Shown: positions 25,845 to 33,307 of the stretch, piece by piece
How positions within the stretch are numbered: position 1 is the stretch's first letter
How the letters are laid out: every line of letters starts with the position of its first letter
NCBI RefSeq assembly: GCF_022819085.1
Contig: NZ_JALHAG010000001.1
Coordinates: 517,395-581,394, forward strand
DNA from: Planococcus ruber
GTDB lineage: Bacteria > Bacillota > Bacilli > Bacillales_A > Planococcaceae
Direction: 5' to 3'
Length of the DNA stretch: 64,000 bases
Notes under the pieces: generated by a model
What the model was told of the DNA's origin: nothing
Databases searched by the model: none
Seen by the model: the letters and a program-made list of their open reading frames with translations, nothing else
Position numbers and translations under genes: made by a program

Positions 25845-26792
25845 ATGGAAGAAGAACGCCAACAAGCCAGAAGAGGCCGGCGCAAGAAAAAACGGTTCCG
25901 CCTCCGTGGACTACTTTTATTGTTATTCATTGCCATTCTAGCGATAGGGGCATACGTGTTTATCCAATTTCAAAACGGCAGCAAGCTCGCTGAAAATACA
26001 GAGCAAATTCCGGTGACATTCAACGGCGATCCGGAAAACGACGAATTCGAGAATATTTTAGTGCTGGGCATCGATACACGCGGAGAAGAAAAATCGCGTA
26101 CGGATACGATGATGCTCATGACGCATGATAAAAAGACGGATGAAGTGAAATTGACTTCGTTCATGCGGGATATTTACGCAGACATCCCGGGCTACCAATC
26201 ATATAAACTGAATACCGCTTATTATTTAGGCGGGGTGGACTTACTGGCTGATACGCTTCGCGGCATGTTCGGCATCGAAATTCAGCATTATGCATTGATC
26301 GACTTTAAAAACTTTGAACAGCTGGTGGATATTGCAGCGCCGGACGGCGTGGAAATTGAAGTCGAAAAAGACATGTCTGAAAAAATCGGCGTCTCCTTAA
26401 CAAAAGGCACACATCAATTGAACGGCAAGGAACTTCTTGGCTACGCCCGTTTCCGAGCGGACAATGAAGGCGACTTTGGCCGTGTCCGCCGCCAGCAGCA
26501 AGTGCTGTCTGCGATGAAGGAAGAACTGATCAGCGTGTCGGGGATCCCGAAATACCCGAAACTTGCAGGGGCGGTCCAAGGATATATCCAGACGGACATT
26601 CCTTCAACAGACCAAGTGAAATTGGCGATGCAGCTGGCGTTGAACGGCGGCAGCGATTTGGACCGCCTGACGATTCCTGTAAAAGATGGCTATAGCTATG
26701 GATCTTATTCCCATGCGGGTTCTGTCCTGGAACTGGATATGGAAAAGAACAGACAAGCTTTGTCCGAATTTTTATCCCAAACTCTGAAATGA
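25845..26792 (+). CDS. LytR-CpsA-Psr (LCP) family cell-wall glycopolymer ligase
   Basis: Membrane-anchored phosphotransferase that attaches teichoic acid or other anionic polymers from undecaprenyl carriers to peptidoglycan. A very basic N-terminus (about 20 residues) precedes one membrane segment (about 22-43), then the extracytoplasmic LCP domain: LVLGIDTRGEEKSRTDTMMLM, TSFMRDIYADIPG, LNTAYYLGG and the late YARFRADNEGDFGRVRRQQQV with catalytic or pyrophosphate-binding Arg/Asp residues. 315 residues, typical of TagT/U/V. A second LCP paralogue is at 44280-45215. The ECF-type promoter upstream fits cell-envelope stress control. Confidence 0.92.
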   Translation: MEEERQQARRGRRKKKRFRLRGLLLLLFIAILAIGAYVFIQFQNGSKLAENTEQIPVTFNGDPENDEFENILVLGIDTRGEEKSRTDTMMLMTHDKKTDEVKLTSFMRDIYADIPGYQSYKLNTAYYLGGVDLLADTLRGMFGIEIQHYALIDFKNFEQLVDIAAPDGVEIEVEKDMSEKIGVSLTKGTHQLNGKELLGYARFRADNEGDFGRVRRQQQVLSAMKEELISVSGIPKYPKLAGAVQGYIQTDIPSTDQVKLAMQLALNGGSDLDRLTIPVKDGYSYGSYSHAGSVLELDMEKNRQALSEFLSQTLK

Positions 26793-26852
26793 ATAGTCTG
26801 ACAATATGTTAAACTGATAGATAGAGAAATATTTCAGAAAGTAGGAGTGGCA

Positions 26853-28040
26853 ATGGAACCGGAAAAACAATCTTTTTTTTCGACGAATTTTATTCGCTTT
26901 TTAGGTGGAACGAATACGCTTTTCACTTTGATTGCCCTTGTACTTCTCGGATTGGTGATTTTCATCTTCCGGGAAGTCTCTTTCATTTTCAACCCTTTAA
27001 GTGTTTTCATGAAAACGGTCGTGCTGCCTGTGGTTCTGGCACTGATCCTGTATTATTTGCTGCGCCCGATTCTTCGGCTATTGGAAGGATTTCGAATTCC
27101 GCGCATTTGGGGGATTTTGATCATTTTCCTCGGGCTCGTCGGACTGATCACCTTACTAGTCGTATTGGTATTTCCGTTCTTGAAGACGCAATTCCAGAAT
27201 TTGATCATGGAATTTCCGAATTACTTCATGCAGCTTTTAACCGATCTGGATGCTTTTTTGCGGACATCCTACATCGGCGACTATTATACGGGTTCAAGCT
27301 TTGATATTGAGCAGTTGGTGGCGACGCTGCCCGGCAATATTACAGACACGCTGCAAAACACGGTAACGACCATTATTTCCGGAGTCACAGGGTTGATCTC
27401 GACCATCACATCCGTTATCTTATCCATTGTGATTGTTCCGTTTATCCTTTTTTACCTGTTGAAAGACGGGGAGAAGCTTCCGGAGTATTTCGTGAAGCTG
27501 CTGCCTCCTCGTTTGCGCCACGATACGCGTGAAGTGCTGTCGGAAGCAGACAAGCAATTAGGCGCTTATATCCAAGGCCAAATCATTGTCGCTTTCTGTA
27601 TTGGCGTCATGATTTACATCGGTTTTCTCATTATCGGCATGGATTATGCACTGCTGCTTGGGGTTCTCGCTATGGTCACGAGTGTCGTGCCGTATCTTGG
27701 ACCGGCGATTGCCATTACGCCGGCAGCAATTATCGCATTGGTGACTTCTCCGTTCATGCTGGTGAAGCTAGCGATCGTCTGGACTGTGGTCCAATTGGTG
27801 GAAGGCAATTTGATATCGCCGCAAGTCATGGGGAAAACGATGTTCATCCATCCGGTGACGATTATTTTCGTTTTGCTGACAGCGGGATCCCTATTCGGCA
27901 TAGCCGGAGTCATCTTGGGGATACCGATGTATGCCCTGGTGCGCGTGTTAGTGTCGCATCTGTACAAATTGTTCAAACGGCGCTATAACCGCCATGAACC
28001 GGCTCTTGAAAACAAATACGACTACACCGAGCTGAACTAG
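26853..28040 (+). CDS. AI-2E family transporter (YubA/YtvI type)
   Basis: 395-residue polytopic membrane protein of the AI-2E/DUF20 family; members include TqsA and sodium-proton antiporter-like proteins. Hydrophobic segments cluster at the N-terminus and C-terminus, with a helical soluble part near 105-150. The KDGEKLPEYFVKLLPPRLR motif and the C-terminal EGNLISPQVMGKTMFIHPVTII segment are family hallmarks. ATG 26853 follows TAGGAG; an in-frame GTG at 26847 lies within that site. It is 60 nt behind the LCP gene and may be read through from it. Real substrates vary, so the name is only a family label. Confidence 0.9.
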   Translation: MEPEKQSFFSTNFIRFLGGTNTLFTLIALVLLGLVIFIFREVSFIFNPLSVFMKTVVLPVVLALILYYLLRPILRLLEGFRIPRIWGILIIFLGLVGLITLLVVLVFPFLKTQFQNLIMEFPNYFMQLLTDLDAFLRTSYIGDYYTGSSFDIEQLVATLPGNITDTLQNTVTTIISGVTGLISTITSVILSIVIVPFILFYLLKDGEKLPEYFVKLLPPRLRHDTREVLSEADKQLGAYIQGQIIVAFCIGVMIYIGFLIIGMDYALLLGVLAMVTSVVPYLGPAIAITPAAIIALVTSPFMLVKLAIVWTVVQLVEGNLISPQVMGKTMFIHPVTIIFVLLTAGSLFGIAGVILGIPMYALVRVLVSHLYKLFKRRYNRHEPALENKYDYTELN

Positions 28041-28101
28041 CAGTTTGAGAAATTAATGGCAGTGGTATAGAAAGATTATTAAAAGTTGGGGGTTTCCATG
28101 T

Positions 28102-28518
28102 ATGAATTTCAAACAATTTTTATCTTCTATCGGCATTGGTTCGATGCAAATCGACACTGTAGTTGAAAGGCCGCATTTAGACGAAGGCGAAACCTTGAAC
28201 GGCACCGTCTATTTCACCGGCGGGGAAAGCGACCAGGAAATTGACTATATCGAGCTGAATGTGTTGAAGCAAATCGAGAATTACCGGGAAGACAGCGATT
28301 TTGACATCATTGAACATACAGTGGCCAAGCAGACGTTGGAGTTTGCAGGCTCTGTGAAGTCGAAAAAAACCGTCATGCAGCAATTTGAAATTGTTCCGGA
28401 CGAACGCTGGATACTGGATGCGCCAAAAGCAAAATTGATTTTGCGGACGGTCGTCCACATCAAAAATGGCGTCAACGCAAAAGACGAAGATGAAATCACT
28501 TACGGAGTACAGGAATAG
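28102..28518 (+). CDS. Short Spo0M-like protein (arrestin fold)
   Basis: 138 residues similar to the N-terminal half of Spo0M, whose full length is about 258: the MNFKQFLSSIGIGSMQIDTVVE opening, GETLNGTVYFTGGESDQEIDYIELNVLK and a beta-rich body. In Bacillus Spo0M affects sporulation control and cell morphology. Here only the first arrestin-like domain is present, and the stop is followed at once by a terminator, so the gene ends cleanly rather than by frameshift; I see no second half downstream. Start ATG 28102 is behind TTGGGGG. Confidence 0.8.
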   Translation: MNFKQFLSSIGIGSMQIDTVVERPHLDEGETLNGTVYFTGGESDQEIDYIELNVLKQIENYREDSDFDIIEHTVAKQTLEFAGSVKSKKTVMQQFEIVPDERWILDAPKAKLILRTVVHIKNGVNAKDEDEITYGVQE

Positions 28519-28527
28519 CAAACGAAT

Positions 28528-28567
28528 AAAAGCACATGAATTGTTCCGGCAATTCATGTGCTTTTTT
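28528..28567 (+). terminator. Terminator after the Spo0M-like gene
   Basis: A 12-bp perfect core GCACATGAATTG/CAATTCATGTGC with A-T extension, 6-nt loop and TTTTTT. Confidence 0.92.
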
Positions 28568-28584
28568 GATCGGAGGAGAAAAAG

Positions 28585-29400
28585 ATGGCAGTCATCAATA
28601 ATCTTGCTTTGGCAAAAGCGATAGAAGAATTGAAAATCGATGGAACAAAAAGGCAAATGGACATCCAAAAGCAAAACTCTTCTTATAATGGGGATTATAT
28701 GGAAGCAGAAGGGAAAGGGATAATTTTTTATACGCCGTCGTACTGCTATGGCCTCGGATTCGGCTTTGGCGACACGGTGTGCGAACAAGATCTTGAAGCG
28801 ATCGAAGCAGAACTCGCTGCACGGAAGATTGCGCAGCATCTGCACTTGGAAATTACCCCTTTTTGCGGCGAAGCTTTTATTCGCGTGTTGCAAAATAAGG
28901 GCTATACATTCGACCATTTTCTTTCCGTATGGATCCTGGATACCGAAACATGGCAAGAACCAGCCCGAAATCCGGCTGCAGAAATTGTCATAGTGGACGA
29001 GTTCCATTCTTACGATTGGGCCTGGACAGTGGCTCTCGGCATTTCAGAGGACGAAACAGCTACGGAAGAAGCAATGGAAGCGGTACGCGCATTTTGGGAA
29101 GTGTCCGGCAATACCGCTTTTCTTTTAAAAGAAGGGAAGGAATACGCCGCAGGGGCGACAATCGCCATCAAAGGAATCCTGGCAGAGATGTTTTTAACCG
29201 CTACGCTTCAAGCTTACAGGGGGAAAGGCTATCAAAACCGGCTCATTGAAGAACGCATCCGGTTTGCAAAAGAGCAGGGCTGCCGATACATCACGGTAAC
29301 GACAAAGCCGGGAACTTCGTCTGCACGCAATATGGAAAGGAACGGCTTTGCCTTACTGTATCAACGAGCCATACTGAAAAGCCCGCCATTGACAAAATGA
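28585..29400 (+). CDS. GNAT family N-acetyltransferase
   Basis: 271 residues. The C-terminal half carries a GNAT fold: the motif A acetyl-CoA loop reads QAYRGKGYQNRLIEERI (a Q/R-x-x-G-x-G/A variant) and is followed by the ENGF-like MERNGFALLYQR strand. The N-terminal 130 residues form a second, degenerate GNAT-like domain or substrate domain. GGAGGAGAAAAAG precedes ATG 28585. The acceptor substrate is unknown; it stands alone between terminators. Confidence 0.83.
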   Translation: MAVINNLALAKAIEELKIDGTKRQMDIQKQNSSYNGDYMEAEGKGIIFYTPSYCYGLGFGFGDTVCEQDLEAIEAELAARKIAQHLHLEITPFCGEAFIRVLQNKGYTFDHFLSVWILDTETWQEPARNPAAEIVIVDEFHSYDWAWTVALGISEDETATEEAMEAVRAFWEVSGNTAFLLKEGKEYAAGATIAIKGILAEMFLTATLQAYRGKGYQNRLIEERIRFAKEQGCRYITVTTKPGTSSARNMERNGFALLYQRAILKSPPLTK

Positions 29401-29410
29401 GCGGGTTTTT
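29382..29410 (+). terminator. Terminator after the GNAT gene
   Basis: CCCGC and GCGGG pair around a 14-nt loop that itself contains CAT...ATG, followed by TTTTT. It overlaps the last codons. Confidence 0.65.
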
Positions 29411-29565
29411 GGTTTTCAAATGTAGAAAATTACATAAGGTTCATTTATTTGAACAAAAGAGTAAACAAAAATCGAGACAAGGCTGTCAAAAATAAACACA
29501 AAAACGTTTCGGAAATACTTGTAATAAACTACATAAGGATATGTTAAAAAACAAAAACCAGCAGC

Positions 29566-29595
29566 AAGAAAAAGAGAGCCTCAAAAGAAGCCCTC
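29566..29595 (-). terminator. Terminator of the ykoFEDC operon
   Basis: On the minus strand GAGGGCTTC pairs with GAGGCTCTC (two G-U pairs) around TTTT and is followed by TTTTTCTT, six nt after the ykoC stop. The rest of the gap from 29411 is AT-rich with no gene. Confidence 0.7.
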
Positions 29596-29600
29596 AACCA

Positions 29601-30353
29601 TCAAAACCAATATTCGGCAGAACAGCTGGCAATCAGCAAAAGAAGAAAAACTGCTGTCATGGCTGCATCCACTTTTCTAAGCTTAATTACCTCGAAATAG
29701 TCAGATCTTGCTTCACCAGTAAAACCCCTTGCTTCCATCGCAAACGCGGAACGCTCCGCATTCCGGACAGCACCGGCTAGCATCGGAATCAAGATTCTTC
29801 GCATGCCGAGCAGTCGGCGCAGTGCATTTTTTTCAAGTTCAGCGCCGCGGAGCCGATGGGCTTGCTGGATTTGCTGGAATTGATCTTTCATCACGGGTAG
29901 GAATTGATAGCCAACGAGAACGCCGTAGGCAAGTTTTGGAGACAGTTTCAATTGCTGCATCAAACTCATGATGAATTTCACTGGATCGGTTGTAAAAGCA
30001 AACATGAGTGAGAGTGTGGAAAATGCCATCACTCGGAACGCGAGCGACAAGGCGGTTTCCAACTGTTCAGCAGTCACTTGGAATTCGAGAAATGACCATA
30101 CAACGTCGCCGTTAGTATCGGCAGCAAATACGATGGTCGTCCATAAATAGCCAAAAGCGCCTAACGCAAAGGGCAGCATGAACAAGGACCAGGCCTTCCA
30201 GTTCACTTTGCTCATGAACACTTGCAAGAGCAGAATGCCAATCCAAAAAATGAACGGTGTCAACGGATTAAAGAAAAAGGCGATGGCAAACATCGAAAGG
30301 GCCACTAAGACGAACTTTAGCGAAGGGTTCATGTCATGCAAAAGATTCCGCAA
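29601..30353 (-). CDS. ykoC: ECF transporter transmembrane T component (YkoC)
   Basis: Membrane coupling subunit (EcfT/CbiQ family) of the vitamin ECF transporter; it links the substrate protein YkoE to the ATPase YkoD. About five membrane helices and the cytoplasmic coupling motifs (QIQQAHRLRGAELEKNA and the ERSAFAMEARGF segment with the conserved A-R-G) are present. TTG 30353 is chosen because AAAGGAGCTGG lies upstream and it adds the family-like LRNLLHDMNPSLK start; ATG 30332 is the alternative. It overlaps ykoD by about 20 nt. Regulated with the operon by the TPP riboswitch. Confidence 0.88.
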   Translation of the reverse strand: MRNLLHDMNPSLKFVLVALSMFAIAFFFNPLTPFIFWIGILLLQVFMSKVNWKAWSLFMLPFALGAFGYLWTTIVFAADTNGDVVWSFLEFQVTAEQLETALSLAFRVMAFSTLSLMFAFTTDPVKFIMSLMQQLKLSPKLAYGVLVGYQFLPVMKDQFQQIQQAHRLRGAELEKNALRRLLGMRRILIPMLAGAVRNAERSAFAMEARGFTGEARSDYFEVIKLRKVDAAMTAVFLLLLIASCSAEYWF

Positions 30354-31770
30354 GCCGTCCAGCTCCTTTCGGCGGAAGCAAGTGATGTTCAGCAAGCAAT
30401 TCGGCATGATTCCAAACATCTTGAGCAGGATATTTTCCTGTCATTTTTCCGTCTTTTATCAGCAGGACAGAATCGGCAAGGCTCTCAGCAAATTCCATAT
30501 CGTGTGTGACGATCAAGAAAGTGACTCCTTCATCCGCACGTTCTGAAATCAGCCGGTGCAATTCGTGAAGTGCCGCAGCGTCCTGCCCGGAAGTGGGTTC
30601 ATCCATCAAAAGGACTGTGCGGCGGTCGGCAAGCATCGCGCCGGTCGCGACACGGCGCTTTTGACCATGGCTCACTGAAAACGGATGGGCGTTTTCAATT
30701 TCTTTCAAGCGGAGGCGCTCCATTAAATCGTTCAATTGGGCTGAAGAGGCAATGCCTGAAAACGCCAACTCTCTTCCTACAGTTTTTTCCAAAAATAGAT
30801 ACTCGGGAGACTGCGGCACAAATCCGATGCCAGGCGCTTGAATGCTGCCCGCATCAAGCGCATAAATGCCGCACAATGCTTTTAATAATGACGACTTTCC
30901 GCTGCCGTTCGGCCCAGCGACAACCATGATTTCGCCCCGGTTTGCGGTAAATGATAACCCGGATAAAAGCTCTTTTCCATGGGATTTAACTGCCATTCCG
31001 TTGACCTTCAAAACTGTTTCTGGAACCATCGTCGAAGCCCGTTCCGGCAATAAAACAGGGAAATGAGCTGTGGCTAGTTTATCGCCAATTATAGAGCCGG
31101 AACGATCCAATTGGATTTCCCGGCTGAAAAAGGAATCCCATAAATCCAGCCGGTGCTCCACAGCGAAAATGGTCAAATCCAATTCATGCTGCAGACGGTC
31201 GAGCCAGAGGATGAATTCTTTTGCAGTCACCGGATCCAAATGTGAAATCGGTTCATCCAAAAGCAGCACTTCAGGCTCCATGACTAGTGCACAAGCAGCA
31301 GCCACTCGCTGCTTCATTCCGCCGGATAAGGATTGGATCACTTCGTGGCGAAGAGCGGACAACCCGGTCAACGCCAAAACCTCCGTTATTTTCTGCTTCA
31401 TCATTTCGCGCGGAACATGCAAGTTCTCCAGCGTAAAGGCCAGTTCTTCCTCGACAGTCGGCATACAGAACTGGGAATCGGGGTCTTGAAAAACGGTCGC
31501 AATCCGATGGTTGATTTCACCAGGCGCATATTCTTCAGCATCTTTGCCAAAAAGCTGGAGGCTTCCTGAAATTATTCCATCGCAGTTGAACGGATATAAG
31601 CGATTCAGCAAATAGACCAGCGTGCTTTTTCCGCAGCCGCTCGGCCCTGAAATGACAACGCGTTCGCCGCGGTGAATATCAAAAGATAAATCGGTTAAAG
31701 TAAGTTGTTCGTCATCAGGAAAACGGAAACGGACATTTCGAAAAGAAAAAATCGTCTCATGCACGGGCAT
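30334..31770 (-). CDS. ykoD: ECF transporter double ATPase (YkoD)
   Basis: Energy-coupling subunit with two fused ABC domains, 478 residues. Walker A motifs GPSGCGKST (first) and GPNGSGKSS (second), signatures LSGGMKQR and VSHGQKRR, Walker B LLLDEP and LLMDEP, and Q-loops ATVFQDP and GFVPQSP are all present. ATG 31770 gives the family start; AAGGGTG is unusually close to it, so GTG 31764 is possible. Its 5' end overlaps ykoE and its stop is 1 nt before the internal ATG of ykoC, showing tight translational coupling. Confidence 0.92.
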   Translation of the reverse strand: MPVHETIFSFRNVRFRFPDDEQLTLTDLSFDIHRGERVVISGPSGCGKSTLVYLLNRLYPFNCDGIISGSLQLFGKDAEEYAPGEINHRIATVFQDPDSQFCMPTVEEELAFTLENLHVPREMMKQKITEVLALTGLSALRHEVIQSLSGGMKQRVAAACALVMEPEVLLLDEPISHLDPVTAKEFILWLDRLQHELDLTIFAVEHRLDLWDSFFSREIQLDRSGSIIGDKLATAHFPVLLPERASTMVPETVLKVNGMAVKSHGKELLSGLSFTANRGEIMVVAGPNGSGKSSLLKALCGIYALDAGSIQAPGIGFVPQSPEYLFLEKTVGRELAFSGIASSAQLNDLMERLRLKEIENAHPFSVSHGQKRRVATGAMLADRRTVLLMDEPTSGQDAAALHELHRLISERADEGVTFLIVTHDMEFAESLADSVLLIKDGKMTGKYPAQDVWNHAELLAEHHLLPPKGAGRLAESFA

Positions 31771-32338
31771 CACCCTTCGTTGAACGGGAAATCGCATAGC
31801 CGCGAAGCGAACCGGTCGCAAGCAGCCCGTCAGAGATGAATTTCCCGCCGATTCCCGCAATGGCCATGCCGCTGATCACGCGAAGCGTAAACATCAAAGC
31901 GACAAAGGAAGGATCAAGCGCGGCATAGCCGGAGATGAAATAGCCGTAAACAAAACTGAAAACGGCCGAACCGGCACCGGCAAGCATCAGCACCGCAAGA
32001 TTGAAATGCTTATAGCCGGTTAGGGCAAATGCGGCTTCTGCGCCTAATCCTTGAACGATGCCGGACAGAAGAAGGCGGGGGCCGACCGCATTCCCGAGCA
32101 GGACTTCAATTGCCGCAGCCATCGATTCCGATAGGACGGCTGCACCGGGTTTCCGGATGATGTTCATGCAGATGATGGAGACAATAAACCAGATGCCGAA
32201 CATCCATTCATAAGCGAGGGGTCCGATCACAGCGGCCCAGATGTTCGAGACATGGACGAACACTAGGTAAACGATGCCGAACACGACCGCAAACAAAGAC
32301 ATCAATACCACTTCTTTTAATTTCCACGATTTCAGCAT
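31757..32338 (-). CDS. ykoE: ECF transporter substrate-binding S component (YkoE)
   Basis: Small polytopic membrane protein (193 residues, about six helices) that binds the transported compound; YkoE is assigned to thiamine or its hydroxymethylpyrimidine (HMP) moiety. The helical pattern, length and gene order ykoF-E-D-C with a TPP riboswitch upstream support this specificity. AGGAGGCAAATAAA-type spacing (GGAGG) precedes ATG 32338. The first helix contains VHVSNIWAAVIGPLAYEWMFG, with aromatic residues suited to binding an aromatic pyrimidine, but this is inference. Confidence 0.9.
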   Translation of the reverse strand: MLKSWKLKEVVLMSLFAVVFGIVYLVFVHVSNIWAAVIGPLAYEWMFGIWFIVSIICMNIIRKPGAAVLSESMAAAIEVLLGNAVGPRLLLSGIVQGLGAEAAFALTGYKHFNLAVLMLAGAGSAVFSFVYGYFISGYAALDPSFVALMFTLRVISGMAIAGIGGKFISDGLLATGSLRGYAISRSTKGDARA

Positions 32339-32339
32339 T

Positions 32340-32930
32340 TTATTTGCCTCCGTGGGAAGGACTGTTGATGCTCATCGAAACCGTCATGACAAGGTGGCGA
32401 TGCTCCTCAGAACGCGCATTTGCAAATGCTTCTTCGTAAAAGGCAAAGACGTCATGGATGTCGCCGTGGATGCCGCTCGCGTAATGCATCGAGTCGTTGA
32501 AGACGCCGCGTTCTTTTGCCCGGTCAACTTCCCGGTAAATGACCGCCATGTAATCCGGATTGTTCATCGGATAAAGCGCAAATTGCGAAGAAACGTATTG
32601 CTTCGTCGCATCCGTATTCAACAGTTCATCCGATTTTTCCAAATACACATCTCCTGCCGAATCGCCAGGGCAGCCGATGGAAAACGTGCCGGAAAGTGCC
32701 ACGTGTTCACCAGTTTTCGCCGCATGCAAGGCAAGCGCTTTTGCGACATTGAAGACGTGATTCTGTTTTCCCCGAATGACGGTCGAGACGTCGTCTGTGT
32801 GCATCCAAACATTTGAGGTATCGGTTTCGTTCAGCGCCCCTTTGATGATTTTGATGAAATCGCCAGTCATCGGATGAAGCGAAAAGCGAAATCCGACAAT
32901 CGGGCTCGTGCCGCATTGCAATGGTTCCAT
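32340..32930 (-). CDS. ykoF: Thiamine/HMP-binding protein YkoF
   Basis: 196-residue soluble protein made of two tandem ACT-like YkoF domains that bind thiamine or HMP; proposed to deliver or sense the pyrimidine in the cytosol. The IVGFRFSLHPMTGDF start of repeat 1 and the VSSQFALYPMNNPDYMAVIY start of repeat 2 show the internal duplication. AGGAGGAATTCAAT precedes ATG 32930. It is the first gene after the riboswitch terminator, and ykoE follows one base after its stop. Confidence 0.92.
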   Translation of the reverse strand: MEPLQCGTSPIVGFRFSLHPMTGDFIKIIKGALNETDTSNVWMHTDDVSTVIRGKQNHVFNVAKALALHAAKTGEHVALSGTFSIGCPGDSAGDVYLEKSDELLNTDATKQYVSSQFALYPMNNPDYMAVIYREVDRAKERGVFNDSMHYASGIHGDIHDVFAFYEEAFANARSEEHRHLVMTVSMSINSPSHGGK

Positions 32931-32955
32931 ATTGAATTCCTCCTAAAAATGTACA

Positions 32956-32986
32956 CAAAAAAGGCCGCATCCGTGAAGATGCAGCC
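32956..32986 (-). terminator. Riboswitch-controlled terminator in the yko leader
   Basis: On the minus strand GGCTGCATC pairs with GATGCGGCC (one G-U), followed by TTTTTT, between the TPP aptamer and the ykoF ribosome binding site: a transcription-termination expression platform. Confidence 0.88.
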
Positions 32987-33029
32987 ATAATCTACAAATA
33001 ATTTCAAAAGGAATCATTTCAGAAATGCG

Positions 33030-33118
33030 CCGCACTTCCTCACGCAGGTCCTAACCTGATCGAGTTATAAGGGATCGAAGCTTGCGCTTGCATCTCAGCC
33101 ATAATGGGCACCCCTAGT
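33030..33118 (-). promoter_or_regulatory. TPP (thi-box) riboswitch aptamer
   Basis: The minus strand reads GGGGTGCCC, then GGCTGAGATGC (the conserved CUGAGA pyrimidine-sensing element), a variable arm, and CTGATCAGG-like GATCAGGTTAGGACCTGCGTGAGGAAGTG split over 33030-33063, the conserved pyrophosphate-binding side. TPP binding should turn off ykoFEDC through the downstream terminator. Confidence 0.93.
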
Positions 33119-33168
33119 GCAGTAAACGGTATGCGGTTTTTGTGGGCCGGGTTTGCCCGGTTGAGTTC

Positions 33169-33197
33169 AGTGTAGCGGATATGAATAAATAAGTAAA
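33169..33197 (-). promoter_or_regulatory. Candidate promoter of the yko operon
   Basis: On the minus strand TTTACT (33197-33192), 17 bp, TACACT (33174-33169), located upstream of the aptamer. A small hairpin CCGGG-TTTG-CCCGG (33148-33161) lies between promoter and aptamer. Confidence 0.45.
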
Positions 33198-33307
33198 GGC
33201 CAAAAGATCTAAAAAGGAAAGGTGAAGATACTCTGAATTCAATTATTTCTTTCCAAAGTAATGTGCTATTATATGTAAGTTATTCCATTATGAAGGGAAG
33301 AGAATTA

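Noticed and set aside
29541..29780. 79-residue plus-strand open frame at the ykoC end
   Set aside because: Lies over the operon terminator and antisense to ykoC, without family likeness.
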